A stretch of DNA of 64,000 bases from Trachythela sp. YZ-2020 (taxonomy: Eukaryota; Cnidaria; Anthozoa; Malacalcyonacea; Clavulariidae): NCBI GenBank assembly GCA_016169945.1, contig JADLSH010000382.1, forward strand, positions 744,001 to 808,000. Direction: 5' to 3'. The notes below the pieces were generated by a model. It saw only the letters and a program-made list of their open reading frames with translations, was not told the origin of the DNA and did no database searches. Positions 22,881 to 32,721 of this stretch are shown here, piece after piece. Position 1 is the stretch's first letter, and every line of letters begins with the position of its first letter. The translations under genes were made by a program, and so were the position numbers.

Positions 22881-22901
22881 CCGCCGAATCTAATAATTTC
22901 A

Positions 22902-23013
22902 TTAACCCATTATCTTGCAATGTGCCCAGATGCGCCTTACTTTCGTATTTTACTCTGTCTAACGCCAGGCGAATTTACTCATCAGTGGCAGTGTCCTGCC
23001 AGTTAATGGTTAA
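22902..23013. repeat. TTAACCCATT-ended repeat, third copy
   Basis: TTAACCCATTATCTTGCAAT...CGCCAGGCGAATTTAC...GTTAATGGTTAA, the same family as 17412-17630, with short inverted ends. Confidence 0.6.
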
Positions 23014-23040
23014 TTTGTCTAGTTTTTAAATTTTAGAAAA

Positions 23041-23362
23041 TGTTGTCACAGATATCCCGGTAAAATGTGATGTGAAAACTGTTCAGAATGCAACCAAGCG
23101 ACCATTGCGAAATATTAATGTTGGTGATATTAACATGTATTTGACCTGTATTAAAGGATTAGAGCCAAACCGAGTCGTCAATGACAACATCGTCCATATG
23201 CTGTTGAAGTATATGTGCTCAAAAGGACATTTCAAGTACCAAATCTACCTGTGTGGATTACAGCCAATATGTGAGAATTCGCTATTTTGTTGCAGGAACA
23301 TTAAAGATTGCCAAATCCCATTAGTCGGCACATATTTTTATACTGCTCTTTCTGGAGAATAA
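23041..23362 (+). pseudogene. unrecognised gene fragment, weakly Ulp1-protease-like
   Basis: The frame includes INVGDINMYLTCIKGLEP and VVNDNIVHMLLKYM, reminiscent of the N-terminal helix region of Ulp1/SENP cysteine proteases (D...L....WLND..I..YL..L). The catalytic His, Asp and Cys are not seen. It directly follows the YqaJ-like fragment on the same strand. The call is weak; it may simply be a decayed ORF of an unknown element. Confidence 0.25.
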
Positions 23363-24003
23363 GAAACCAACTCGTATACTAGGTAATGAACATGCAAAAA
23401 AATGTGTCCCAATGTTGTGCATTAAATGTTGTTTTCAGATTACCGTCTTTAACACCTATAGTAGATACTTTATCCTTAAACTTCATTGCAGATCAGCATG
23501 CGGAAGTATTCTTCAAGCCAGAGATATGATTTTCTATTTATACCAATTAACAGAAGGTAATAAATATTGTACATCTTATACTAAGCCTACTTCCTTAATA
23601 TATACCGTATATATATAATATGTCCTCACTCTCATAACGCCCCTCCGTTTGAATCTATCCGCCCCCCTACCTTCATTATTCAGTTCCACCCAACCCCAAC
23701 AATGACATGTGTGATGCTTAGAATATGTAATCTTTCGGCAGCTACCATTGGCTTATGAGTGTTCTCACTCCTTGGTAAGTAAAGACATACATTGTATAAA
23801 AACAGTAGGTACCAAATATTGTGTATGTATAGGCATGTTCTGATAATGGACTCGCTAACATGGGACATTAATACTAGGAGAAATTTCTTGTTCAGTCTTC
23901 TTCTCAGATAACCATGCATAGTGCGAAAAGGATGTTCATCATGTGGTTTACCTAATAACACCAACAATGAGTTACCAGAGTGTTTGAATAACAGACCAAC
24001 AAC
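23363..24003. other. non-coding, no gene recognised
   Basis: Short frames only. Confidence 0.35.
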
Positions 24004-24253
24004 ATGTCAAAGCGTTTTTAATGCCAGTTTAATTTCTTCTCAATTTCCCCCAAGATTTGGGAAGTTACATGCACAACAGAGAGAAATATTGTGAAAAAGT
24101 CCATACATGTCTGTGTTCCCTTCTCTTCAGTGTGCTTTGCTGAAAACCATGTATGGACTTTTTCACAATATTTCTCTCTGTTGTGCATGTAACTTCCCAA
24201 ATCTTGGGGGAAATTGAGAAGAAATTAAACTGGCATTAAAAACGCTTTGACAT
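24004..24253. repeat. 250-bp hairpin with ~106-bp near-perfect arms
   Basis: Bases 24004-24109 and 24148-24253 are reverse complements, from ATGTCAAAGCG at the left edge to CGCTTTGACAT at the right, with a 38-base loop. I see no mismatch. A transcript would give a long double-stranded RNA hairpin. Confidence 0.9.
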
Positions 24254-24438
24254 TTATACCCAATTTAAAGATAATTTTAATACTCTAACTCATTTGTGAC
24301 TGTAAATTTTCAAACAAAAGTAAAATTGACGAGCAAAAGTAAAATTGAAGTAAAATCGACGAGCAAAAGTCAGCATGCGTACGTAATGAGAATATGTAAA
24401 TTAATCGAGATCAAAAATGTCTCTTGAGTTCAATTATA

Positions 24439-24636
24439 AAAGAAATAGAAAACCTTTATTCCTGTGTTTCTATACAGTTATAGAAACACTTGTGGGAGTT
24501 TGGGAGAACTCGAAATAACGTGGAAAAACTCGCTCTACGGGCTCGTTTTCCCACTGATTATTTCTCGTTCTCCCAAACTCCCACGCGTGTTTCTATAACT
24601 GTATAGAAACACACGAAAAAATGTTTTCTATTTCTT
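24439..24636. repeat. imperfect inverted repeat / small MITE
   Basis: Arms AAGAAATAGAAAAC / GTTTTCTATTTCTT and GTGTTTCTATACAGTTATAG with its complement enclose a centre. Within each arm, TATACAGTTATAGAAAC is itself a local palindrome. Confidence 0.75.
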
Positions 24637-24675
24637 AAATGTGGCACAGGTGATATTGATATAAATAACTTACAA

Positions 24676-24795
24676 GTAATAAATATCCTGCTAGCTGTTC
24701 CAGGTGCAATACCAAATAGGTCAGCGAGCATCAATATGCTTGGCTTTCTCCTGAACCTGGCCAAAATGAAATAAGTTGTTGCCAAACAGTTAATA
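24676..24795 (-). pseudogene. helix-turn-helix exon of a PIF/Harbinger-like transposase
   Basis: Minus-strand translation TYFILARFRRKPSILMLADL then FGIAPGTASRIF matches the HTH region upstream of the DDE domain in Harbinger/IS4-type transposases (L..LR.......LA..FG.S..TVSRI). It ends at ACTT|GTAAGTTA, a good splice donor. The catalytic exons are not found nearby, so this is an isolated exon or remnant. Confidence 0.5.
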
Positions 24796-25569
24796 TTCTC
24801 AAATTGTTTTTATTCTAAAAAATAAAAATATACATTTAAATGTTAGCATTCTTATATATTGATTTATGTACAGTTACACTCCCATTAACGATGAGTCACC
24901 ATGACTCTGTTGCACAGGAAAGGGTGCACCAGGGCATCTTTTTCGTTTGTTTCTTGAGGAGAAAACTTGTCTGGTGTTAGAAATACCGGTAGTAAACCAA
25001 GAAATTGGGAACATTATAGCTTAATGGTGGACAAGAGACATGGGTTAACCCGTTTAACACAACACATGTTCCCATTGAAAAGGAAAATCCTGCAACATTA
25101 GACAGTGAGCCTTACATAGCAGTATGACGTTTAGAAGTGTTTTTCTAACACCTTTTAGCCTTGTCCATTTTACTCCCTTCCACATATATAATTTGATTAT
25201 ATATAATTTGATTCCACATATATAATTTGTTTGCCTTTGCTTTGACAAGATTGTACAGTGCTTTTAATACCTCGATATTCAACCCTACAGAACAAAACAA
25301 AACATAAGAGGAGTCATCACATAAAACAGGCTGACTGAGTTGATATTATGGCTCAGTATTTACATCCAGGTGTATGTAGTTGGGTGTAGTATCATTTCTT
25401 TGGGTGGTCAAAAAATCCATCTGAAATAAGTAAGTCCATCTTAGGGAAGTTAGTAGTGCTAGTGAGATTGTATCTCATTACCTTACTTCAATCAAAATAT
25501 TGGCTAACTTTTCAGTTTCCAATGATTAGTTTTTATGACCACAGGCAGAAGAGGTTTTACGGAAGTTGT
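24796..25569. other. non-coding, no gene recognised
   Basis: A short duplication of CACATATATAATTTG occurs at 25182-25230. Otherwise nothing recognised. Confidence 0.35.
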
Positions 25570-26672
25570 AAAATAATCCCCGAGCCGGCGCGAAGCGCCG
25601 TGCGAGGGTACTAATTCCGCGCGGATATTTACACCCGGAGAAAAAAGGAAAGCAATGGGAAATCCAAAGTTCATCAAGTTTTGCGGGCGCATGGGTGTGA
25701 CGGGGTGTGATGGGTGGTCATCTCACTAATCTTTGTTAGGAGTGGAATGAGCGAATTATAAAAAAACATGAGTAAGTCATATCAGTAAGTCTTTTTGGGA
25801 CTTCAGGAAAAGCTGCGGAACAAATTTATCGTTAAATAGAGATAGATAGTTGAAAAAATATGGCAAGTTTCTTATATTAAATTGTTGATATAGCCGTAAG
25901 AATGTTGTTTTATTTACATAGATTTTCATTTTATCACAATTAAAATATCCTATATTTTATGCTATCAAAAAGTTCCAACTTAAAAGGAAAGCGAAATCGT
26001 TTCACACGAGAGAATTTGTATATTTTCTACTGATTTAATTTCAAAAACTAATTTATAAAAGGCAGTTTAGTTTTATAAACGTTTGGCAACGTTTTACTTT
26101 TAGTAAACGGAAGGTTGCATACTTGCATTTAAACATTAATTTGAAGCTTATAGAATGCATAAGAACATACCTACACCATATATCTCAGATTTGTATGGCT
26201 AAAACAATTAATATTTTATTTATTTTTGTAGTTTTTGTAACCTGTTGTTTTGTACTCCAAAAATAACTCCATAAAAGAAGTTTATTTTATCGTGTTGCCA
26301 TGGCTACTGTGCTTCCTCTTCTTGAAACAAAATTTCCATTTTTTATTCTTTCAAAATAAATTTCCCAAAATAATATTGTTTCCTTCCACTCTTTTAATGG
26401 CAAATTTAAAAGGAAGCCACAGTGATTACGTCAGGTAAAACATTTCATTTGGCGATAGCCTTTGATTGCGTCGTGAAGAGGGGTGTGAGCCAAGGATCCA
26501 ATTTTGTTTTCTATGCCAAAAATTTGTTTTGAACGCAGATATCCGACTCGCCTACAACCTTTGTATGGCAGATTTTTTGATAAAAAAGATTAGCAATAGT
26601 AATGTTTTGGAATGTAATGTCTGGCAATGTTCAGCTGGGGCGAGGGGTTACTGCAAGCATGTATTTCTAGTA
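25570..26672 (+). repeat. dispersed 1.1-kb repeat, copy B
   Basis: Near-identical to 12139-13240 from AATAATCCCCGAGCC to GTATTTCTAGTA, in the same orientation. Its different outer flanks (AGTTGTAA left, TAGTTACC right) define the repeat ends. It differs by small indels near 25690, 25830 and 26240. Confidence 0.85.
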
Positions 26673-27229
26673 TAGTTACCTGTATAATGCACACACTTCT
26701 TTGGGTCGGTAACTTTCCATGACATCCTGACCCTTACATTGTTCATTTGGGGTGTCTCCAAACTCAATCTGCGACTAAACCGAAAAGCAATTTCTTTATG
26801 TTATCAGATATTCACTTGTCAAGGCCAGCCATGTGTTTCAGGTTGTTTCAGGTTCATTGATATGAAATGACATTATTATTTTACTTTTTGGAATTTCATA
26901 ACGATTGTTACGATTGGTCAAAATATGGGTATACTGTGATGTATCCATCAAGACAAAGCATGCAGGCACACATACATACAGAACTGGCCATTTTTGGTGG
27001 ATAATTGCATAATTACCCTGCAGGAAAATCTTGGGGTAATACCATTGCTTGCGCAAGGCAGACACTAGCCTAATATAGGGAAGATGGAGTTTTATTAATT
27101 GGTCGCCTTTTGCAGGCTGCTCGCCTTTAGCTCGAAACGTCGAGATTTTGTTTATATCTTTTTGGCACACGCGAATCAACCCTAATTTGTTCTATATGTC
27201 CGTGGCCGACGCTGAATTAAAGTGTACTA
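26673..27229. other. non-coding, no gene recognised
   Basis: A 113-codon minus-strand frame (26838-27179) has no recognisable domain and no paralogue here, so it is not called. Confidence 0.35.
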
Positions 27230-27335
27230 TAGTAGAAGGTGTTAGTAGATGGAATCCTCGACCGGTGCAGCGCTCTAACCAATTGAGCTACAGAGTCCAG
27301 TTGCTGAGCATTAACCGCAAGTCCGGTATATAAGA
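27230..27335 (-). repeat. tRNA-derived SINE
   Basis: The minus strand has TGTAGCTCAATTGGTTAGAG, an A-box like that of tRNA genes, and then GGTCGAGGATTCC, a degenerate B-box. It ends in CATCTACTAACACC, which recurs at 28070-28095. The tRNA fold is incomplete, so a SINE rather than a tRNA gene. Confidence 0.6.
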
Positions 27336-27350
27336 TGGGAGTGATTGGCG

Positions 27351-28010
27351 TAAGTAAGTAAGTAAGTAAGTAAGTGAACTTTATTTAGCCACGGTAGACT
27401 CATCAGGATTTACACGCTTATAAAATTAATAAAATAAACAAAGGAAAGTTACATATTACAAATGGTACATAATATCATATTTACATAGGTACCTGTTTTC
27501 CATGAGTGCCGTGCAATTAATAATATTGGATAAAATATTTAAAATTATCGAATGAGGTTGCTGCAGTCAAACTTGAACTTGTGTAAAGAACTAGCCTGTC
27601 GTAACTCGACAGGAAGGGAGTTCCACAGTACCGCACCACTATAACCAAAACTATTTTTCAAGTAGTTTGTGTGCGGTTGTGGCAAAGCTAATTTGCCACT
27701 GGTGTCTCTCAACGCATAATTTGTGATACTACTGCGATCAACAAACATTTCGGAAAGGTAATCTGGTGCAAGACCATTCAAGGATTTATACACCATGATA
27801 GCCTTAGCAATTCTACGCTGAGATGTAAGCTTTTTCCAACCGAGTTTTTCAAACAGATAATCGGCATTTCTATCGTAACTAGATGACGTCAGTACTCTGG
27901 CAGCACGATTTTGCAGTTTTTGTAATTTATCCGCCAGAGTACTACCGCAGCTATCCCAGATAACGGAACAATAGTCGAAATGGGGTTGGACTAAGCAATT
28001 GTATATATGG
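27351..28010 (-). pseudogene. L2/CR1-type LINE 3' fragment with (TTAC)n tail
   Basis: The minus strand encodes, from high to low coordinates, a CSVIWDSCGS-like block, LQKLQNRAARVL, MVYKSLNGLAPDYLSEMF, YALRDTSGKLALPQP and GAVLWNSLPVELR. This is the typical C-terminal end of L2/CR1 LINE polymerase. The 3' end is a (TTAC)n microsatellite (27351-27375 as AAGT on the plus strand), the usual tail of this group. 5'-truncated and dead. Confidence 0.85.
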
Positions 28011-28069
28011 CGTATATGGTGTATGGGTAAATATCAAGATTTTTCTCGGCATCTCATTCGATGGGATTA

Positions 28070-28235
28070 CTAGTAGGTGTTAGTAGATGGAATACTCGAA
28101 CGGAAATATTTATAGCTATACATTTTTTTAAACCTAGCCAGGAGCAGTTGCGAAAAATGCAACTTAGGTCCCCTGGCAGGAATTGAACCTGCGGCCCTGC
28201 GATTCCGTACATCGCTCTAACCAGCGCTCTAACCA
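28070..28235 (-). repeat. tRNA-derived SINE, second copy/type
   Basis: The minus strand starts GTGGTTAGAGCGCTGG (A-box) and has the B-box GGTTCAATTCC (28179-28189). A small hairpin GTTGC-ATTTTTC-GCAAC follows, and the end matches the SINE at 27230. A tandem GCGCTGGTTAGAGCG duplication is seen in the A-box region. Confidence 0.65.
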
Positions 28236-29982
28236 CTATTGCCTAAAAAAATCCGCGCATTTTTCGGAGACTGGTTCTAGAATATTTTATATATAAAAAA
28301 GCAACGAAATTTCATAAATCTTGCCAAAATCATAGCAGTACATCTAAATTCGACTTTCTAATGTCTAGAACTGACTATATAAAAGGTAAATAAGCGAGAA
28401 TTTACGTTATTGGCTAAACAAAACCGCGCATTTTTCGGAGACTGGTTATTTATAAATAAATATGAATATTTTATAAATAAAAAAGCAACGAAATTTCATC
28501 AATTTTGCCAAAATCATAGCAGTACATCTAAATTCGGCTTTCTAATGTCTAGAACTGACAATACAAAAGGTAAATAAGCGAGAATTTACGTGCTTTTTTC
28601 TTGGACTACTTCACGCGTACTTTAGCTTCCTGCACTACACCACACCTTATGCGCCACATATGTAAATGTATATGTTATAAACAGGTCTATCTATTAAACA
28701 AGATCGTTCTATAATTCATTTTTCTTGTAAAAAGTAAAAGATTCCGGCGTCGCTTTATATACGAAATCATGGCATAAAATCAATGTTCATACAAAACTTG
28801 ATTATCGTTGCGTAACCATGTGCGCTATTTTAACGAAATTGTCAGTAAACCACGTCCACAACTGTAAACTATACGATACAACAGGGCTGCCAGCCGAGGT
28901 TTTCTGTAGTATACTGTAGTATACTACAACACAAAACGGCTTCCAGCTGAGGTTGAACTTTAATTGTGTGCCAGTGTAGGTGGTGTCTTTACGTAATGAA
29001 ATACTGCTGTTGTGTTGGATCAATTTACATGAAAAATTATTACTATTATTATTATTATTATTATTATTACATTACAGCATGGCTGTTAACCGAGGTTATT
29101 TGTAGTATACTATAGTATACTACAATACAACACGACTACCAGTCGAGGTTAGTTGTGGTAACATTGTAATACAATACTACAATACAACATGCACGGCTGC
29201 CAGCCGATGTTATCTGTTGTATATACAATATAGGGGTAAATATTCTAAATTTTGCGCATCTCACGAGAGAGAACTGGATGTTGAAGGTGTTTGTAGGTGT
29301 TTCTAAATTCCTGCCAGAGGGCCATGCTATAGTATACTACAGATAACCTTGGCTGGCAGCCGTGTTGTGTTGTAGTATAGTATTACAGTGTAGTATTACA
29401 GTGTTACTACAGATAACCTCGGCTGGTAGCCGTGTAGCATACAGATAACCTCGGCTGGTAGCCGTGTAGCATACAGATAACCTCGGCTGGCAGCGTGTTG
29501 TATCGTATATTTTACAGTTGTGAACGTGGTTACTGACAATTTCGTTAAAATAGCGCCACGTGCGCCATGTTACACAACCACAATCGAGTTTTGTATAAAC
29601 ATTGATTTTTTGCCATGATATCGTATATAAAGCGGCGCCGTAATCTTTTACTTTTTACAAGCAAAATGAATTATAGAACGATCTTCAGATAGACCTGTTT
29701 ATAACAAATAAATTTACGTATGCGGCGCATAAGGTGTGGTGGAGTGCGGAAAGCTAAAGTACGCGTGAGGTAGTCTCCTGAAGTTTTAATTTTTGTCATA
29801 GCCGCTTTCGTTTTTTTCTCACTTATTTATCTTTTATATAGCCAGTTCTAGACATTGGAAAGACGAACTAGATGATGTAAGGCTATTATGATGTAAGGCT
29901 ATTATGTAATTTCGTTGCTTTTTTTTTATAAAAGATTCTTGAACCAGTCTCCCAAAAATGCGCGGATTTTTTTAGCCAATAG
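28236..29982. mobile_element. foldback element with long, internally repeated arms
   Basis: The ends CTATTGCCTAAAAAAATCC (left) and GGATTTTTTTAGCCAATAG (right) are inverted. The pairing continues through AAGCAACGAAATT, AAACAGGTCTAT, GTAAAAAGTAAAAGATT and AATTGTCAGTAA up to about 28895 and 29483. The left arm has an internal direct duplication (28241-28402 vs 28415-28590). The centre holds a (TTA)n microsatellite at 29035-29070 and many small CTGGCAGCCGAGGTT / GTAGTATACTA palindromes. No ORF. Confidence 0.75.
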
Positions 29983-30069
29983 TATACTGTAGCACAGCCC
30001 GATTGGCAGCCGAGCAATCGGAGGCGTTTTTTCCGGCTATAAGCCTGCGGCAAACGCGCTAATCGGGTG

Positions 30070-30303
30070 TGTTGTCACATTTGAATGTCCGCCATGGCAG
30101 TCCGCCGTATTATTGAGATCAGTGGGAGGTTCACCCATGACACCCATAAAACATAGCCACACGCCGACGATCATTGATGAACTTTATATCTCCCATAGCT
30201 TTCCTTTTTCCACCAGGTGTAATAAATAGATTAGCGGAATTAGTAACCTCGCCCCGGACTATCGCCCGGAACGCCTCTTCGCGCCGTTGGCCCGGGGACT
30301 AGT
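30070..30303 (-). repeat. dispersed 1.1-kb repeat, terminal fragment
   Basis: The reverse complement begins ACTAGTCCCCGGGCC and GGCGCGAAGAGGCG, then TACTAATTCCGC and GATGATCGTCGG-like sequence, matching the GC-rich end of the repeat at 12139 and 25570. Only the first ~230 bp remain. Confidence 0.7.
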
Positions 30304-31411
30304 ACATCAAGAATATTTTTAAAGTTTGAACATGTTTTGAAATTAAAGAAATAGAGAACATTTTCCTGTATATTTGGTCCATTAGTAATGGTGGATTTCT
30401 GTTGCCTAGCAAGGTTTAACTGGCTTCATTTTCTGCACCATTCATTGAACAACAAACTGCCCTATCGAGTCTGCTTTTCAGAGCAGTAAGCCTATTCAAT
30501 TAACGTGGATTTCTGAAGGTCAAAACTCACAACCCTCAAAACCTCAACCTTTAAACGTGAACAGCACAATAGAGGTGTTGTCTCGTTCAACATTAAAGTA
30601 AACTGGCGTAATATTTCTCTTGGATTACATTATTTATCAATATTTCTTCGTGATGTCTTCAGTTACTTTCTTTTATCTGACTTGCTTGTCCATTGTCACG
30701 TAAAGCTTATAAAACAACGTTTTAATGAATGCTTTAGTGATTCCTTAATTTCACGTGCAAATATGTGATTGACTTAAATTTTCACAATTGATACGTTCAT
30801 ACAGAATTACTGTTTAGTCTAATAAGACTCCATCACTCAAGTGAAATCCCCTGAGTTCTACTTTTACTAAAGGTCACTAATATATAACAGTTTTCATTAC
30901 TTCAAGACTTGTCCACAAGTTCGATGAAATCGAGGTGTATTTATTCGTTATTCCATGTCGTAAATCTCTTTGTCAAAGTCTTTATTAGAGTAATTTTGCC
31001 ACAATCTGCGAGCTGAAGCGGGTATATTTCATCCAGACTGACATCACATATTTCGTCGATTGTAGATGACTCCACTTTATCACGACTGGATTTCCAACAC
31101 GTTTGTCTGGTTTGAACTTTTTTAGAACAGATAATCACAACTCAACTGAATTATCACATATGGCAATGGTCAAGAAAGAAAATAAGAGCAATTGTGTCCG
31201 GGAAAGACAAACCACAAGGAGAAAGAAAGAAGCTAATAAATGACTGACATAGAACACAACAAGGATATGATTGGGAATCTAAACATACAATACAACGAAT
31301 GGTTTCATAGAAGATTTTGACACAGAATACAACAAATATTTGACAAGAAATTCTGACATGTAATAACAAAAGAGATATCACAAAGAGATATGTGATAGAA
31401 AATGGTTCGAA
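30304..31411. other. non-coding, no gene recognised
   Basis: Nothing beyond short accidental frames. Confidence 0.35.
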
Positions 31412-31414
31412 TTA

Positions 31415-31559
31415 AGGCCGTTTTCCACTTCAAACGTATCGTATCGTCACGTACCGTAGCATTTTCTTTTGTGTTGAAGTCATTAGTTCTACCCGAGTGC
31501 TCAGGAAACAAAGAAATAGCAACATTTCGGTACGATACGGTTGAAGTGGAAAACGGCCT
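31415..31559. mobile_element. 145-bp MITE, TTA duplication
   Basis: Inverted ends AGGCCGTTTTCCACTTCAA and TTGAAGTGGAAAACGGCCT are flanked by TTA on both sides (31412-31414, 31560-31562). Inner repeats CGTATCGTA and TACGATACG also pair. The TTA duplication and short length fit PIF/Harbinger or Tourist-type MITEs. Confidence 0.8.
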
Positions 31560-31562
31560 TTA

Positions 31563-32160
31563 GAAGACAATGGTTGAGAGGAATTTACAGCTTCACATAA
31601 CATAATATTATAATTAATTAACACATATGACTGTAAACATAACAGGAATGTTATATCTTTATCATCCTCATTCTTTTTACACATCAAATTTTAATTTACA
31701 CATGTGACTACAACATTGCTGTTTTCAACATTTTCGCTGCTGAGTGGACCACCTACTAGCAAGTACCTGGTATAACGTAATAATTTAAACAAGGTGACAA
31801 CCTGGTACAGGTTGTTGGATAAAACCTCGACACACGGACATGGAAATATAACGGAAGTAAGTTCTGCTACGTCAAGCACGAGAAATAATGTTTCCCGTGA
31901 GTCATCAGTGACAAATTATCAATGCAGAACCGAATTGAACCATACATGAAAACTTTAAAGCAAGTTCGATCAAGTTAGAGACAGAAGGCTAGGAAAAACA
32001 TTAAGTTCTTACTTATATTGGTATCAACTGAACGCATCTAGTAAATCATTTATGTATTCTTTTCAAATTTCTTGCTGTTTTGGAAGGCAATTTCTTTTCA
32101 TTTCATAAATGGGTTCCATTAATAATTTTTGGCACAAAATGTGAGAGCTAAAATATATTG
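31563..32160. other. non-coding, no gene recognised
   Basis: Short frames only. Confidence 0.35.
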
Positions 32161-32162
32161 TT

Positions 32163-32712
32163 TTGCGTATGGTAAACCTAATTTATGCAGCTTGCTTTGA
32201 CGCTATCCCTACCGCTATTCGTTCGACGCCAGTTGAAAATCGCTTTGCTCGCCTGGCTATCGAAGACTCTGTTGTTGAAGTAAACAGCTTGCCAGTGGAA
32301 GCTGATACCAACGGAAACATCCGTATGCAAATCAGTGATTACAGAACCAAACAGAAGCTGGATTTCTGTAAATTAAACATGACCAAAGGCAAAGGAAATA
32401 AAAGAAAATTTGCCCACTCAAATGGCAGAAACGCAGAAGAAAACCTTTATCATTGGGGACTCTATGATAAAAAAGGGACTCCATGAGGAAAGAAAATTGA
32501 AAGAGCACTCGTACAGTGGAGCCACTGTAAGTCAACTACACCAAAGATTTGAAGAGAATTGCCAATAATTCTGCACGTCAGAACAAACGACTTGGTGAGA
32601 GAGGATGCCGACAAGGTGGCGGTAAAGATGGATGAACTAGTAGAAGAAATAAAACATCGCACGAAGAGAGTCGCTGTTTCAGTTTCCAGACGTCATAAAG
32701 AGGTATGATGGT
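32163..32712 (+). pseudogene. LINE ORF1 / SGNH-esterase-like fragment
   Basis: The frames contain a GLYDKKGTP segment, then IILHVRTNDLVREDADKVAV and ELVEEIKHRTKRVAVS. CR1-type LINE first ORFs often carry an SGNH hydrolase domain with a V[IV]HVGTND block; here the Gly is replaced by Arg. Stops and frameshifts are present. It is cut at about 32717 by the piggyBac left end. Confidence 0.55.
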
Positions 32713-32721
32713 CGAGATAGA

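Noticed and set aside
26838..27179. 113-codon minus-strand frame
   Set aside because: No recognisable domain, and it runs into unrelated repeat sequence; not enough support.
28140..28240. tRNA gene on the minus strand
   Set aside because: A- and B-boxes are present but the A-box region is duplicated and the cloverleaf does not close; a SINE head fits better.
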